Source: JABMNX01 sp964625905 (GTDB lineage Bacteria; Patescibacteriota; Minisyncoccia; Phycocordibacterales; JABMNX01). From it: DNA of 35,454 nt. The position numbers and the translations under genes were made by a program. Below the pieces are notes generated by a model, which saw only the letters and a program-made list of their open reading frames with translations, was not told the origin of the DNA and ran no database searches. Where the stretch lies: positions 1-35,454 of the forward strand of contig CAZVBS010000003.1 in the NCBI GenBank assembly GCA_964625905.1, read 5' to 3'. This document shows positions 15,297 through 22,887 of the stretch, piece after piece; position 1 is the stretch's first letter, and each line of letters starts with the position of its first letter.

Positions 15297-17678
15297 TTAA
15301 ACAACTATGTTTATAAGCCTATTTTCAATGTAGATGACTTTTTTGACTTCTCCATTAAGCCATTTAGACAATTTACTATCACTCTTAATAAGCTCAAGGA
15401 TAGCTTTCTCATTTGCTCCAGAAATACTCTCTACTCCACCCCTTGTCTTGCCATTAATCTGTACAGCTACAAATACTGTGTCTGAGACAATCTTAGATTC
15501 GTCATATTCTGGCCATTTCTCAAGATGGATAGATGAATTATTTCCTATCTTCTCCCAAAGCTCCTCTGTAATATATGGAGCAAAAGGAGCAAGTAGAACT
15601 AGGAATGTTTCCAGTTGTTTTTTTGTTATAGACTTTTCTTTTTCGGCAATATTAACAAAAATCATCATTGAACTTATTGCGGTATTAAACTTTAGCGATT
15701 CAATATCTTCTGTTATTTTTTTGATTGTCTGATGAAGTGTATTCTCAACTATCTTTATCTCACTTTTAATTTCTTTTATTTCTGACATACGCCATACACG
15801 TTCAAGGAATCTTCTTGGCCCTATAATACTTTCTGTATTCCAAGGTTTTGCATCTTCTATTGGACCCATAAACATTTCATACACACGTAAAGTATCTGCT
15901 CCATAATTTTCTATTACTTCGTTTGGGTTGATCACGTTTCCAAGAGATTTACTCATCTTTCTACCATCCTCAGCTAATATCATTCCTTGATGTCGTAGTT
16001 TTGAAAATGGTTCATCAAACTCAATGTATCCAAGTTTTTTTAGAACCTTTACAAAGAAACGAGAATACAATAGATGAAGCACTGTATGTTCTGCCCCACC
16101 CATATAAAGATCGACTGGCATCCATTTTTTCATTTGCGACTTTGAAGCGAACTCTTTGTCATTTTTAGGATCTGTAAAACGTAAGAAGTACCAACTTGAA
16201 CATACAAATGTATCCATAGTATCTACTTCAGGTGTCCACCCCTCTCCAAATATCTTTTTGGTTCTTTCTTTTAATTCTTTTGATTTAGAAAGAGGAGAAT
16301 ATCCCTTTGGTTCAAAGTCAACGTCATCAGGTAGTAACCAAGGAAGATGTTCTTCAGGTACTGCGTGTGGATTACCTTCAGGGTCATACACGATAGGTAT
16401 TGGTGCTCCCCAGTATCTTTGTCGAGAGATAAGCCAATCACGAAGTTTGTATGTAGTTTTCATTTCCCCACCAACTTTCTTTGTTATCTTTTCTTTTACT
16501 TCTTCACTCGTGAGTCCATCAAATTCTCCTGAGTTTATTAAGGCTCCATCTCCTGTATATATTTCTGTAATATTATCTTTTGAAGACAAAACTTCTTGTA
16601 TAGAAAGATTAAACTTCTTAGCAAACGCAAAATCTCGTTCATCGTGCGCAGGCACTGCCATAATCGCTCCTGTACCATATCCTGAAAGTACATAGTCAGC
16701 AATAAATATAGGAATCTCTTCTTGATTCGCAGGATTAATAGCTTTTACTCCAATGAGCTCCACTCCAGTCTTTTCTTTTTCATCTTTTTGTCTATCAAGG
16801 TCTGTCTTATTTTCTGCTTCTTTTATATACTTTTCCACTTCTTGCCAATTCTCGATTGAACTTTTAAGTTTTTCTACTAATTCGTGCTCCGGTGCAAGTA
16901 CTATATATGTAGTACCAAAGAGTGTATCAGGTCGTGTCGTAAACACGGATATATCTAATCCTGAATCTTTAATTTTAAAGTCAATCTCAGCTCCACTACT
17001 CCTTCCTATCCAGTTTCGTTGATTTGTTACAGTCGATTCTGGCCAGTCAATACTATCAAGGTCATCAACGAGTGCGTCTGCATAATCTGTAATCTTAAAA
17101 AACCATTGAGCCATTTCTCGTTTTTCTACCTTTGCACCTGAACGCTCTGCTGTCCCATCAGCAAGGACTTGCTCGTTTGCTAAGACAGTCTGGTCTACTG
17201 GATCCCAATTTACCTTCGCTTCTTTTTTATACGCTAGTCCATTTTTATATAAAAGTAAAAAGAACCACTGAGTCCACCTGTAATACTCTGGCGTATGTGT
17301 TCCTATTTCTCTACTCCAATCATACGAAATACCGGTACTTTTTATCTGTTCTGTAAAATTCTTTATTGCTTTTGCTGTTGTTTCTTTGGGATGTACTCCT
17401 GTTTTAATAGCGTAGTTTTCTGCAGGAAGTCCAAATGCATCCCACCCAATAGGATGAAGTACATTAAATCCATTCATCCTTTTAAATCTAGAATATATAT
17501 CTGTGGCTGTATAATTCTCTATATGTCCAACATGAAGTCCTTCACCAGATGGGTATGGATACATGTCTAATACGTAACACTTTTCTTTTTTGAAGTCTTC
17601 ATCTGTTGCGTACAGGTCTTTTTTTGCCCACACTTCTCTCCATTTTTTCTCTACATCATTATGATTGTAAAAAGACAT
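15297..17678 (-). CDS. leuS: Leucyl-tRNA synthetase
   Basis: Charges tRNA-Leu with leucine in the cytoplasm. Class I signatures: HVGH at residues 49-52 within YPYPSGEGLHVGHIENYTATD, and KMSKS at 574-578. The CP1 editing domain is present, with TTRPDTLFGTTY and GTGAIMAVPAHDERD. The zinc-ribbon cysteines of some LeuRSs are not visible in the VNWDPVDQTVLANEQV stretch. The C-terminal anticodon-binding and tail domains are short; 793 residues compared with about 860 in E. coli. The start ATG is 8 nt after the stop of the DUF5671 gene, so the two form an operon. Stop is TAA. Confidence 0.98.
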   Translation of the reverse strand: MSFYNHNDVEKKWREVWAKKDLYATDEDFKKEKCYVLDMYPYPSGEGLHVGHIENYTATDIYSRFKRMNGFNVLHPIGWDAFGLPAENYAIKTGVHPKETTAKAIKNFTEQIKSTGISYDWSREIGTHTPEYYRWTQWFFLLLYKNGLAYKKEAKVNWDPVDQTVLANEQVLADGTAERSGAKVEKREMAQWFFKITDYADALVDDLDSIDWPESTVTNQRNWIGRSSGAEIDFKIKDSGLDISVFTTRPDTLFGTTYIVLAPEHELVEKLKSSIENWQEVEKYIKEAENKTDLDRQKDEKEKTGVELIGVKAINPANQEEIPIFIADYVLSGYGTGAIMAVPAHDERDFAFAKKFNLSIQEVLSSKDNITEIYTGDGALINSGEFDGLTSEEVKEKITKKVGGEMKTTYKLRDWLISRQRYWGAPIPIVYDPEGNPHAVPEEHLPWLLPDDVDFEPKGYSPLSKSKELKERTKKIFGEGWTPEVDTMDTFVCSSWYFLRFTDPKNDKEFASKSQMKKWMPVDLYMGGAEHTVLHLLYSRFFVKVLKKLGYIEFDEPFSKLRHQGMILAEDGRKMSKSLGNVINPNEVIENYGADTLRVYEMFMGPIEDAKPWNTESIIGPRRFLERVWRMSEIKEIKSEIKIVENTLHQTIKKITEDIESLKFNTAISSMMIFVNIAEKEKSITKKQLETFLVLLAPFAPYITEELWEKIGNNSSIHLEKWPEYDESKIVSDTVFVAVQINGKTRGGVESISGANEKAILELIKSDSKLSKWLNGEVKKVIYIENRLINIVV

Positions 17679-17686
17679 AATATAAT

Positions 17687-18640
17687 TTAAAACCTTTCTT
17701 TAATTTGTGGGAACTTATCTGGATCAATTGTTCTTTTAAAACAAACTTCTCCCGCACCGTGTGCCCAGTTTTCGTCATCAAATACACGCCTAAAATTTAA
17801 AGAATTACCATCTAGTTGAATAAGTTTTTCAATATCTTCTTCATAACCACGACTCTCTTTGTTAAAGTCAGCGCAGAGTTTAAATGTAAGCCCTTCAACA
17901 ACTTCATATTTGTAAGATTTTTCTGTCTGTGAATCTTTAGGGAGATTAAACCCCACCAAAGGATCTTCTAAATCTTCTAGTTTTAGAGGAAGTTCACCTT
18001 TTTGTTGATAAAAACTTATAATCTGCCGTTGAATACTTCTTAAGCCACTTATTTTATCCTGATCATAGCGGATATCACGCATAGATTGTGGTGACCCTAT
18101 AATAAAGAATCCTCCAATGATTGTAGATAATACTAAAGCTGAAACGATTCCCCCTATCATCTTTGAAGTTTTTTCTGAATTCTCCCACACTCCTCGCAAA
18201 TCGTATAAGTAATACATAAAAACTCCACCCATAATTACAAGCACAGAAAGAACTTTTAGAATAAATCCATAAGTCATCTCTTCTCCTCCAAGGAATGTGT
18301 TTATAAGTACTATAAGGTCAACAATTATAGTCACTCCTGCAACAAACAAAGTTAAAAAGATTAACCACTTTCTTACACCGATTTCTTTTTTGGCAGAATT
18401 TTGTCTTATATCTTTGTTTATAATACGTGTCAGATATATATATAAAGGAAAGATAACAATCAGTGAAGCAATAGCAAATCTTATTGCTCCAGAGAATGGA
18501 TCATAAAAAGCACTTTTTATTACGTCTCCAAACAATACATCTATATATTGAAAAAGCAGTGTAAGGAGACTGACTGCACTTACGTATAGCGTAATTATTA
18601 TTCCAATCCAAAGGAAGAAATCTTTAGGTGTTGTTTTCAT
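17687..18640 (-). CDS. DUF5671 membrane protein with C-terminal extracytoplasmic domain
   Basis: A 317-residue protein. Residues 1-155 match the DUF5671 domain, four membrane helices with FFLWIGIIITLYVSAVSLLTLLFQ, RFAIASLIVIFPLYIYLTRIINKD and LIVLINTFLGG. A fifth helix lies at about 163-183, and residues 185-317 form a soluble domain with SGLRSIQRQIISFYQQKGELP, which resembles the region after the first helix of pilin-like or gel-forming periplasmic proteins. No function is known for DUF5671. A TATATA box 7 nt before the ATG supports the start. It is co-transcribed with leuS. Confidence 0.85.
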   Translation of the reverse strand: MKTTPKDFFLWIGIIITLYVSAVSLLTLLFQYIDVLFGDVIKSAFYDPFSGAIRFAIASLIVIFPLYIYLTRIINKDIRQNSAKKEIGVRKWLIFLTLFVAGVTIIVDLIVLINTFLGGEEMTYGFILKVLSVLVIMGGVFMYYLYDLRGVWENSEKTSKMIGGIVSALVLSTIIGGFFIIGSPQSMRDIRYDQDKISGLRSIQRQIISFYQQKGELPLKLEDLEDPLVGFNLPKDSQTEKSYKYEVVEGLTFKLCADFNKESRGYEEDIEKLIQLDGNSLNFRRVFDDENWAHGAGEVCFKRTIDPDKFPQIKERF

Positions 18641-18647
18641 ATGGCTT

Positions 18648-18653
18648 TATATA
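18648..18653 (-). promoter_or_regulatory. -10 box of leaderless promoter for the DUF5671/leuS operon
   Basis: TATATA on the minus strand, 7 nt before the ATG at 18640. Confidence 0.4.
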
Positions 18654-18739
18654 ATTAATAGATACATTACTACTAATTAAAACAAAGTATACATCGCAAA
18701 TGAGGGGTATACAATACGTAGAAAAATGGAGATAAAAAG

Positions 18740-18771
18740 ACGACCCGCTAAGCTTTACGCTTACGGGTCGT
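18740..18771 (-). terminator. Intrinsic terminator containing the stop codon of the secreted protein gene
   Basis: ACGACCCG 18740-18747 pairs with CGGGTCGT 18764-18771, inner TAAGC/GCTTA, followed on the minus strand by CTTTTTATC. The TAA stop (18761-18763) is inside the stem. Confidence 0.8.
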
Positions 18772-19216
18772 TCATCAGTTTGATGGTGATGAGGAAATTT
18801 CCTACGCCATTTTGAATGGCTTCTGCGATGAGACCTTTGTCGACAAGTGTTGGAAACCCAAAACTAAATCTGTCGTGTTGCTTAGATTCTCCAGACCATC
18901 CACCTTCTTTTATAGAGGTACCATTAGTTATGGTAATAAAGATTGGTAAAATGATATAAAATTTATTTTTATCAGTTACAAAAACAGGTTCGGGCTTACC
19001 AGCGGTTAAGATGACGCGCGCATCACTGGGATCATCTTCCAAGCATGAAAAACCAAGAAAAGATAAGTTGTTCTCAAGCTCCACATCGATAGAAAATTTT
19101 CCAGATGGGAATATGTAAACACATTCCGATGTAATATCCAGTAGTTTTTCAGCGCCCATCGCTTTAAATCCTAATCCCAAAAACAATGTAAATGCAACAA
19201 AAAATAGGTATTTCAT
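18761..19216 (-). CDS. Secreted protein of unknown function
   Basis: A 151-residue protein with a clear signal peptide (MKYLFFVAFTLFLGLGFKAMGA, cleavage probably after AMGA). The mature part of about 129 residues has two cysteines (SECVYIF and FSCLEDD) that could form a disulfide, and alternating hydrophobic strands suggesting a beta fold. I do not recognise the family. A GGAGAGA Shine-Dalgarno lies just before the ATG, unlike the many leaderless genes around it. The stop codon is buried in a strong terminator hairpin. It is a single gene between the leuS operon and ychF. Confidence 0.78.
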   Translation of the reverse strand: MKYLFFVAFTLFLGLGFKAMGAEKLLDITSECVYIFPSGKFSIDVELENNLSFLGFSCLEDDPSDARVILTAGKPEPVFVTDKNKFYIILPIFITITNGTSIKEGGWSGESKQHDRFSFGFPTLVDKGLIAEAIQNGVGNFLITIKLMNDP

Positions 19217-19283
19217 TCTATCTCTCCGTCCAAAACAGTATTTATTCTACACAAACCATACCATTTTATTACGTAAAGTCAAT

Positions 19284-20381
19284 CTATATTCTAAACTCGA
19301 TTATGTCGCCATCTTTTACAACATATTGCTTTCCTTCTGTTCGCACGAATCCTTTGTCTCTGGCTACTGCGTATGACTGCGCCTCTATCAGCTTTTCATA
19401 AGAAACTACGTCAGCACGTATAAACTTATCCTTAAAGTCTGAGTGAATTGCACTCCCTGCTTCTGGAGCAGTACTACCTTTAAGTACTGTCCATGCCCTT
19501 GTTTCATCCTCTCCTGTTGTAAAGTATGTAATTAAATTCAACAATATATAACTTGTCTTAATAAATAAACTTATACCGTCTTCTACAACACCAAACTCCC
19601 TTAAGAACTCTTCTCTGTCATCTTCAGACACATCTTTAAGTTCATGTTCTACTCCTGCATCTATAATTACATACTGTGAATCAGATTCTTCTATAAATTG
19701 CATTAACTTTTCATATCTATCTCCGTTCTCTTCATCAATATTAATAGCGTTAGCTTTCTTATTAAAAACATACAACATCGGCTTCATGGTCAAAAGATGG
19801 AGTCCTTTTATTACTTCTGAATCTTTTTCATCAAGTTCAGTTTCTCGAGCGAGTTTACCTTCTTCTAATTTCTGTAAAACTTTAGTAGCAACATCGCGCT
19901 CTTTCACTGCATCCTTATCTCCTCTTTTTACATCACGTTCTATTGAAGAAAGTCGTTTCGTGACAGTCTGCATGTCTGCCATGATAAGCTCCAAATTGAT
20001 TACTGTAATGTCATCAATAGGGCTAATACCTCCGTGCACATGCATTATGTCTGCGTCCTCAAAAAGCCGAACAACGTGCGCAATAGCATCCACTTCACGT
20101 ATATTAGAAAGGAACTTATTACCAAGACCTTCGCCTTCCGCAGCTCCTTTCACAAGCCCCGCGATATCTACAAACTCTATTGCTGTTGGTATAGTTTTTT
20201 TTGACTCAGATAAACGGCTGAGGCACTCCAGCCGTTTATCTGGCACAGCTACAACACCAACCGATGGGTCAATAGTACAAAATGGAAAATTCTCCGCTGG
20301 TACAGAGCGCTTTGTTAAAGCATTAAATAATGTAGACTTACCTACGTTGGGTAGACCTACTATACCGATTGAAAGTGACAT
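19284..20381 (-). CDS. ychF: Ribosome-binding ATPase/GTPase YchF
   Basis: An Obg-family P-loop protein that binds ribosomes and hydrolyses ATP. The G1 motif GLPNVGKSTLFNAL, the G3-region VDIAGLVKGAAEGEGLGNKFL, an NKKA G4-like element and the C-terminal TGS domain (GFVRTEGKQYVVKDGDIIEFRI) are all present. It is 365 residues from the ATG at 20381 (MSLSIGIVGLPNVGKS), matching the usual 363; an upstream in-frame extension to 20465 is rejected because it lies in the structured leader. No Shine-Dalgarno is visible. A 14-bp-arm inverted repeat built from TAAACGGCTGGAGT lies inside the gene at 20207-20242 (VPDKRLECLSRLSE). It is downstream of a promoter-driven leader RNA. Stop is TAG. Confidence 0.96.
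   Translation of the reverse strand: MSLSIGIVGLPNVGKSTLFNALTKRSVPAENFPFCTIDPSVGVVAVPDKRLECLSRLSESKKTIPTAIEFVDIAGLVKGAAEGEGLGNKFLSNIREVDAIAHVVRLFEDADIMHVHGGISPIDDITVINLELIMADMQTVTKRLSSIERDVKRGDKDAVKERDVATKVLQKLEEGKLARETELDEKDSEVIKGLHLLTMKPMLYVFNKKANAINIDEENGDRYEKLMQFIEESDSQYVIIDAGVEHELKDVSEDDREEFLREFGVVEDGISLFIKTSYILLNLITYFTTGEDETRAWTVLKGSTAPEAGSAIHSDFKDKFIRADVVSYEKLIEAQSYAVARDKGFVRTEGKQYVVKDGDIIEFRI
20207..20242. repeat. Inverted repeat inside ychF sharing the 14-mer of two intergenic terminators
   Basis: Arms 20207-20220 and 20229-20242 are fully complementary with an 8-nt loop. The right half contains ACTCCAGCCGTTTAT, identical to 33320-33334 and to 14 nt of 7749-7763. The encoded residues keep the normal YchF length, so this is not an insertion. 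Confidence 0.7.
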
Positions 20382-20389
20382 ATTTATTA

Positions 20390-20525
20390 GTGAAAAATTA
20401 AAGTCCAGTACCTTACAGGAGCTGGACTTATAGTGGAGGCGACAGCGCCGGGGTGGTTCCTTCATCCGCTGAACAAGCTATCTTGCCTTGAACACAGAAT
20501 TCTTCGGCAACGCCATTGCCCCTCA
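20390..20525 (-). ncRNA. Structured leader or small RNA upstream of ychF
   Basis: On the minus strand a transcript starting near 20525 would open with a GGCAA/TTGCC hairpin (about 20506-20520), hold small internal hairpins (a CAAG/CTTG pair near 20478-20490 and a TTCA/TGAA pair near 20460-20472), have GTGAGG near its 5' end able to pair with CCTCCAC near 20433-20439, and end with AAGTCCAG/CTGGACTT (about 20401-20428) followed by TTTAATTTTT. Length is about 135 nt. It ends just before the ychF start, so it may be an attenuator leader for ychF or a free small RNA. I cannot match it to a known family. Confidence 0.55.
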
Positions 20526-20531
20526 CTCAAA

Positions 20532-20560
20532 ATAATAACTAGAGACGGCTCTTTTGTCAA
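20532..20560 (-). promoter_or_regulatory. Consensus sigma-70 promoter for the ychF leader RNA
   Basis: Minus strand: TTGACA at 20555-20560, a 17-nt spacer and TATTAT at 20532-20537. This is one of the two best matches to a full -35/-10 promoter in the window, and both drive a non-coding stretch. Confidence 0.75.
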
Positions 20561-20612
20561 ATTAAATATCTTCAGATTAAAGGCATGGAATCTACTTCCT
20601 AAAATCAAACTG

Positions 20613-20640
20613 AAGCGGCAACACTAGCCGCTTTTTTATT
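20613..20640. terminator. Hairpin at the end of the oxidoreductase gene
   Basis: AAGCGGC 20613-20619 pairs with GCCGCTT 20627-20633. The T-run is on the plus strand, while on the minus strand the hairpin follows the stop of the oxidoreductase gene at 20636. Confidence 0.6.
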
Positions 20641-21232
20641 TTGCTTTTTTCCCAAGCTTACGCATTTTGTTGTGCCACTGCGCTTTGCACTTATCTGTAG
20701 CTTTTTCAGCTGGACCGAACACAGTGCGCCTTACTGGAGAAATACCAGAGAATCCTAAGATTCCGCGGATTATTTCATTAGTGAAGTCTCCAAAATGAAA
20801 CCGTATTTTAACAGGGTGTGTGCCTGTTGTTACTACTACACGTGCAGTTTTACCTTTAAACATTTCTATAAGTTTGTTAGTGCGTTTCCCTTCTTTATCT
20901 TTCTCAAAGTTAAATGCAAAGCCGGGAAGCCACATACGGTCAAACATTCCTTTTAAAATTGCTGGCATTGAACACCACCAGTTTGGATAGAATATTACAA
21001 TATGATCCGCCCATTTAAAATTGTCCTGAACGCGAATTAAATCTGGTTCAAGTGCTTGGATTTCTTTGTATCCTTTGTGTAGCATTGGGTCAAATTGTAA
21101 TTCACCTATGTTTATTCTACGTACTTCGTGACCTTCAGCTTTTGCACCCTCTATGTACGCGCCAGCAAGTGACCCTACTGTTGTATTTGAATCCGGATGT
21201 CCTACTAATACAAAAACTTTCTTCTTGTTCAT
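20636..21232 (-). CDS. NAD(P)H-dependent flavodoxin-fold oxidoreductase
   Basis: A 198-residue flavodoxin_2 protein of the NAD(P)H:quinone dehydrogenase/MdaB type. It starts with KKVFVLVGHPDSNTTVGSLAGAY (the FMN/FAD phosphate loop), and has the diagnostic IVIFYPNWWCSMPAILKGMFDRMWLPGFAF stretch near residues 78-107 and a VVVTTGTHP loop contacting the flavin. It should transfer two electrons from NAD(P)H to quinones or related acceptors. It starts 20 nt after the stop of the small membrane gene at 21253-21591 and so may be the last gene of the 22816-20636 run. A terminator hairpin overlaps its stop. Confidence 0.9.
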   Translation of the reverse strand: MNKKKVFVLVGHPDSNTTVGSLAGAYIEGAKAEGHEVRRINIGELQFDPMLHKGYKEIQALEPDLIRVQDNFKWADHIVIFYPNWWCSMPAILKGMFDRMWLPGFAFNFEKDKEGKRTNKLIEMFKGKTARVVVTTGTHPVKIRFHFGDFTNEIIRGILGFSGISPVRRTVFGPAEKATDKCKAQWHNKMRKLGKKAK

Positions 21233-21252
21233 AATGTCTTATTGATAATTTG

Positions 21253-21591
21253 TTAATGAGAGACCATAAAAGTCTCGTAATAATAAAACCCTGTTATAGC
21301 TAAAGTACTCAGTAAACTAATCCAGAACAAGAAAAATAAGATGCGAGATTCTGTATCTCGTCTATCTGAGACCACTAGACTAAGAATATATCCTACAATA
21401 TAAAAGCCAATAAAAGAAATCACCCCTTTCCCAACCCAATGATGAGTGAATATATCAGCTAGCCAACTTTTTAGTGGTTTATATAATTCACTAACTATTG
21501 TAAGGACAGCAATTACAACAATGGCTAGACCAGCACTTATTGCAAAAGCTCGTATGTATTGTGATTTTTTGTTTTTGTTTTTGTTTTCCAT
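21253..21591 (-). CDS. Small three-helix membrane protein
   Basis: A 112-residue protein with a Lys/Asn-rich cytoplasmic N-terminus (residues 1-12) and three membrane helices at about 14-34, 54-74 and 83-103. I do not recognise the family. It is the fourth member of a tight gene series (22816 to 21253) with gaps of 7, 4 and 26 nt. The context of small membrane proteins with isolated histidines and a downstream flavin oxidoreductase suggests a redox-related membrane module, but this is only inference. Confidence 0.7.
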   Translation of the reverse strand: MENKNKNKKSQYIRAFAISAGLAIVVIAVLTIVSELYKPLKSWLADIFTHHWVGKGVISFIGFYIVGYILSLVVSDRRDTESRILFFLFWISLLSTLAITGFYYYETFMVSH

Positions 21592-21617
21592 TTTTTTGTT
21601 ATCTACTTTCTACTTAA

Positions 21618-22073
21618 TTATCCTGCACTTCCACTTATTAATATTCCTGACAAGGTTATAAAGAGCGCTGTAACAAACGATAGTACTGTAATATAAACCA
21701 GAGCCTGTTTTGTCTTTCCTCCTGAAACTATCTCTTTTTCTCTAAAGAAAAATACTAACATTAATATAAATGTAAGAATCGGTAGTAGTAAAAACAAATG
21801 CTCTTTTGTTTCCATAAAGAAAGAGTGTGCGAATGGGTAGTCACCACCTTTAATAAGTGGTTTTACTTCAGGTCCATACCTTAAAACATAATAATATCCA
21901 CCAGAAAACCATGACATAAGGTACGAAACAAACGCGGTAACTGACGCAAACTTAAGAAACCTTATAGAAGACTTTCTCTTAAATAGGTTCATAAGTATTG
22001 CATACAAAGTCATAACACCAATAACACCAGCTATAACATGTGTAATTAATGTGAATGTAAAAATAGTGTCCAT
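21618..22073 (-). CDS. Four-helix membrane protein with membrane histidines
   Basis: A 151-residue protein with helices at about residues 5-27, 40-62, 88-110 and 123-147. Histidines lie at the helix ends: THVIAGVIG near residue 12, HSFFMETKEHLFLLLP near 84-92. Such placement is seen in DUF2231-like and other heme-binding four-helix membrane proteins, but no CXXCH or other heme signature exists, so a heme role is only a guess. It begins 4 nt after the stop of the gene at 22078-22581, a typical operon link. Confidence 0.75.
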   Translation of the reverse strand: MDTIFTFTLITHVIAGVIGVMTLYAILMNLFKRKSSIRFLKFASVTAFVSYLMSWFSGGYYYVLRYGPEVKPLIKGGDYPFAHSFFMETKEHLFLLLPILTFILMLVFFFREKEIVSGGKTKQALVYITVLSFVTALFITLSGILISGSAG

Positions 22074-22077
22074 AATA

Positions 22078-22581
22078 TTATTTCTTTACTTTATCTAAGT
22101 ATGATTTATTTATAAAAGAAAGAACAACTGTTGTTATTACAACTGCTACAACATACCCAAACATTATTTCCATATAAGAATACGTAATATCATGCCATGA
22201 TCCGAGTATCATAGCTGCGTACCAAGATGTAAGAGAAAGTGAAGCACCGAGCCACATAGGGATTTTATGCAACTGAAGCATGAGTGCGTTTACAACTAGG
22301 ATTATTATTATAGTCATCTTCGCCCAAAGTTTTGGGTCAAGTAGTCGTTCTTCTTGTCCTGTGAATCTATATAACAACAAAAAACCAAATCCAGACAAAA
22401 CAGAAATAATCAAACCGACTCTAAGTACTGAATAGATAGCTTTTAATCCAGATCCTTCTTCTGGACTAACAACACCGTCTTTAAGTGCTCTAAGATAAAA
22501 TATCTCAGCAAATGTTGCAGCTCCAACACCAAGTACTGTTCCAATTAAGTGTGTAAAGATTAGGAGTGTATAAATATCCAT
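22078..22581 (-). CDS. Four-to-five-helix membrane protein
   Basis: A 167-residue protein starting with LLIFTHLIGTVLGVGAATFAEIFYL, where the His near residue 11 sits in the first helix. A second His occurs in LMLQLHKIPMWLG near 105 and a third in GSWHDITYSY near 129. The pattern resembles CPR and other bacterial membrane proteins sometimes grouped near DUF2214/CopD-like families, but I cannot fix the family. It begins 7 nt after the stop of the 75-residue helical protein gene and is followed 4 nt later by the next membrane gene. Confidence 0.75.
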   Translation of the reverse strand: MDIYTLLIFTHLIGTVLGVGAATFAEIFYLRALKDGVVSPEEGSGLKAIYSVLRVGLIISVLSGFGFLLLYRFTGQEERLLDPKLWAKMTIIIILVVNALMLQLHKIPMWLGASLSLTSWYAAMILGSWHDITYSYMEIMFGYVVAVVITTVVLSFINKSYLDKVKK

Positions 22582-22588
22582 AATATTT

Positions 22589-22816
22589 TTACTTCTTCAT
22601 AAGTTCTTGCATCTCACTCTGGTGAGCTTGCATGACTTCCATTGTTGCAGTCATTTGATCCTTCCCTGATTTCATCTTCGCTTGAATCTCAACTGCTATT
22701 TTCTGAAAGAACTCAGGGTTCTTCTCTACAGCAGACAGAATCATTTCTTGTTGTTCCTCTGGAACGTCTTTCATCTTAGACTTCAAAAGCCTCTTCATTA
22801 ACATATTTTTAAACAT
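22589..22816 (-). CDS. Small helical soluble protein
   Basis: A 75-residue protein with no membrane segment, rich in Met, Lys and Glu, predicted to be two or three amphipathic helices (VPEEQQEMILSAVEKNPEFF is a central helix-turn). Family not recognised. It is the first gene of the 22816-20636 run. TATAAT at 22827-22832 is 10 nt before the ATG, so its leader is at most a few nucleotides. The terminator of the upstream gene (22834-22860) lies right before this promoter. Confidence 0.75.
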   Translation of the reverse strand: MFKNMLMKRLLKSKMKDVPEEQQEMILSAVEKNPEFFQKIAVEIQAKMKSGKDQMTATMEVMQAHQSEMQELMKK

Positions 22817-22826
22817 AGTAGTGGAT

Positions 22827-22832
22827 ATTATA
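22827..22832 (-). promoter_or_regulatory. -10 box for the small membrane-protein operon
   Basis: TATAAT on the minus strand, 10 nt before the ATG at 22816, placed directly after the terminator of the preceding gene. Confidence 0.5.
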
Positions 22833-22833
22833 A

Positions 22834-22860
22834 CAAAAAAAGACGATTAAAAGCTCGTCT
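22834..22860 (-). terminator. Intrinsic terminator of the gene at 22888
   Basis: AGACGA 22841-22846 pairs with TCGTCT 22855-22860; seven T residues follow on the minus strand. Confidence 0.75.
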
Positions 22861-22887
22861 GTTGTGGGTAATACTACGTATCTACTT

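Noticed and set aside
19786..20433. A 215-codon plus-strand frame antisense to ychF
   Set aside because: Ser-rich composition and full overlap with the conserved ychF show it to be a shadow frame.
20382..20465. An N-terminal extension of YchF to 20465
   Set aside because: It would add 28 residues before the conserved MSLSIGIVGLPNVGKS start and runs through the terminator-like hairpin of the leader RNA.
20490..20525. Fluoride (crcB) riboswitch or SRP RNA upstream of ychF
   Set aside because: The GGCAATGGCGTTGCC start resembles the first hairpin of fluoride riboswitches and the length suits an SRP RNA, but the later conserved parts of both are absent and ychF is not a fluoride-linked gene.
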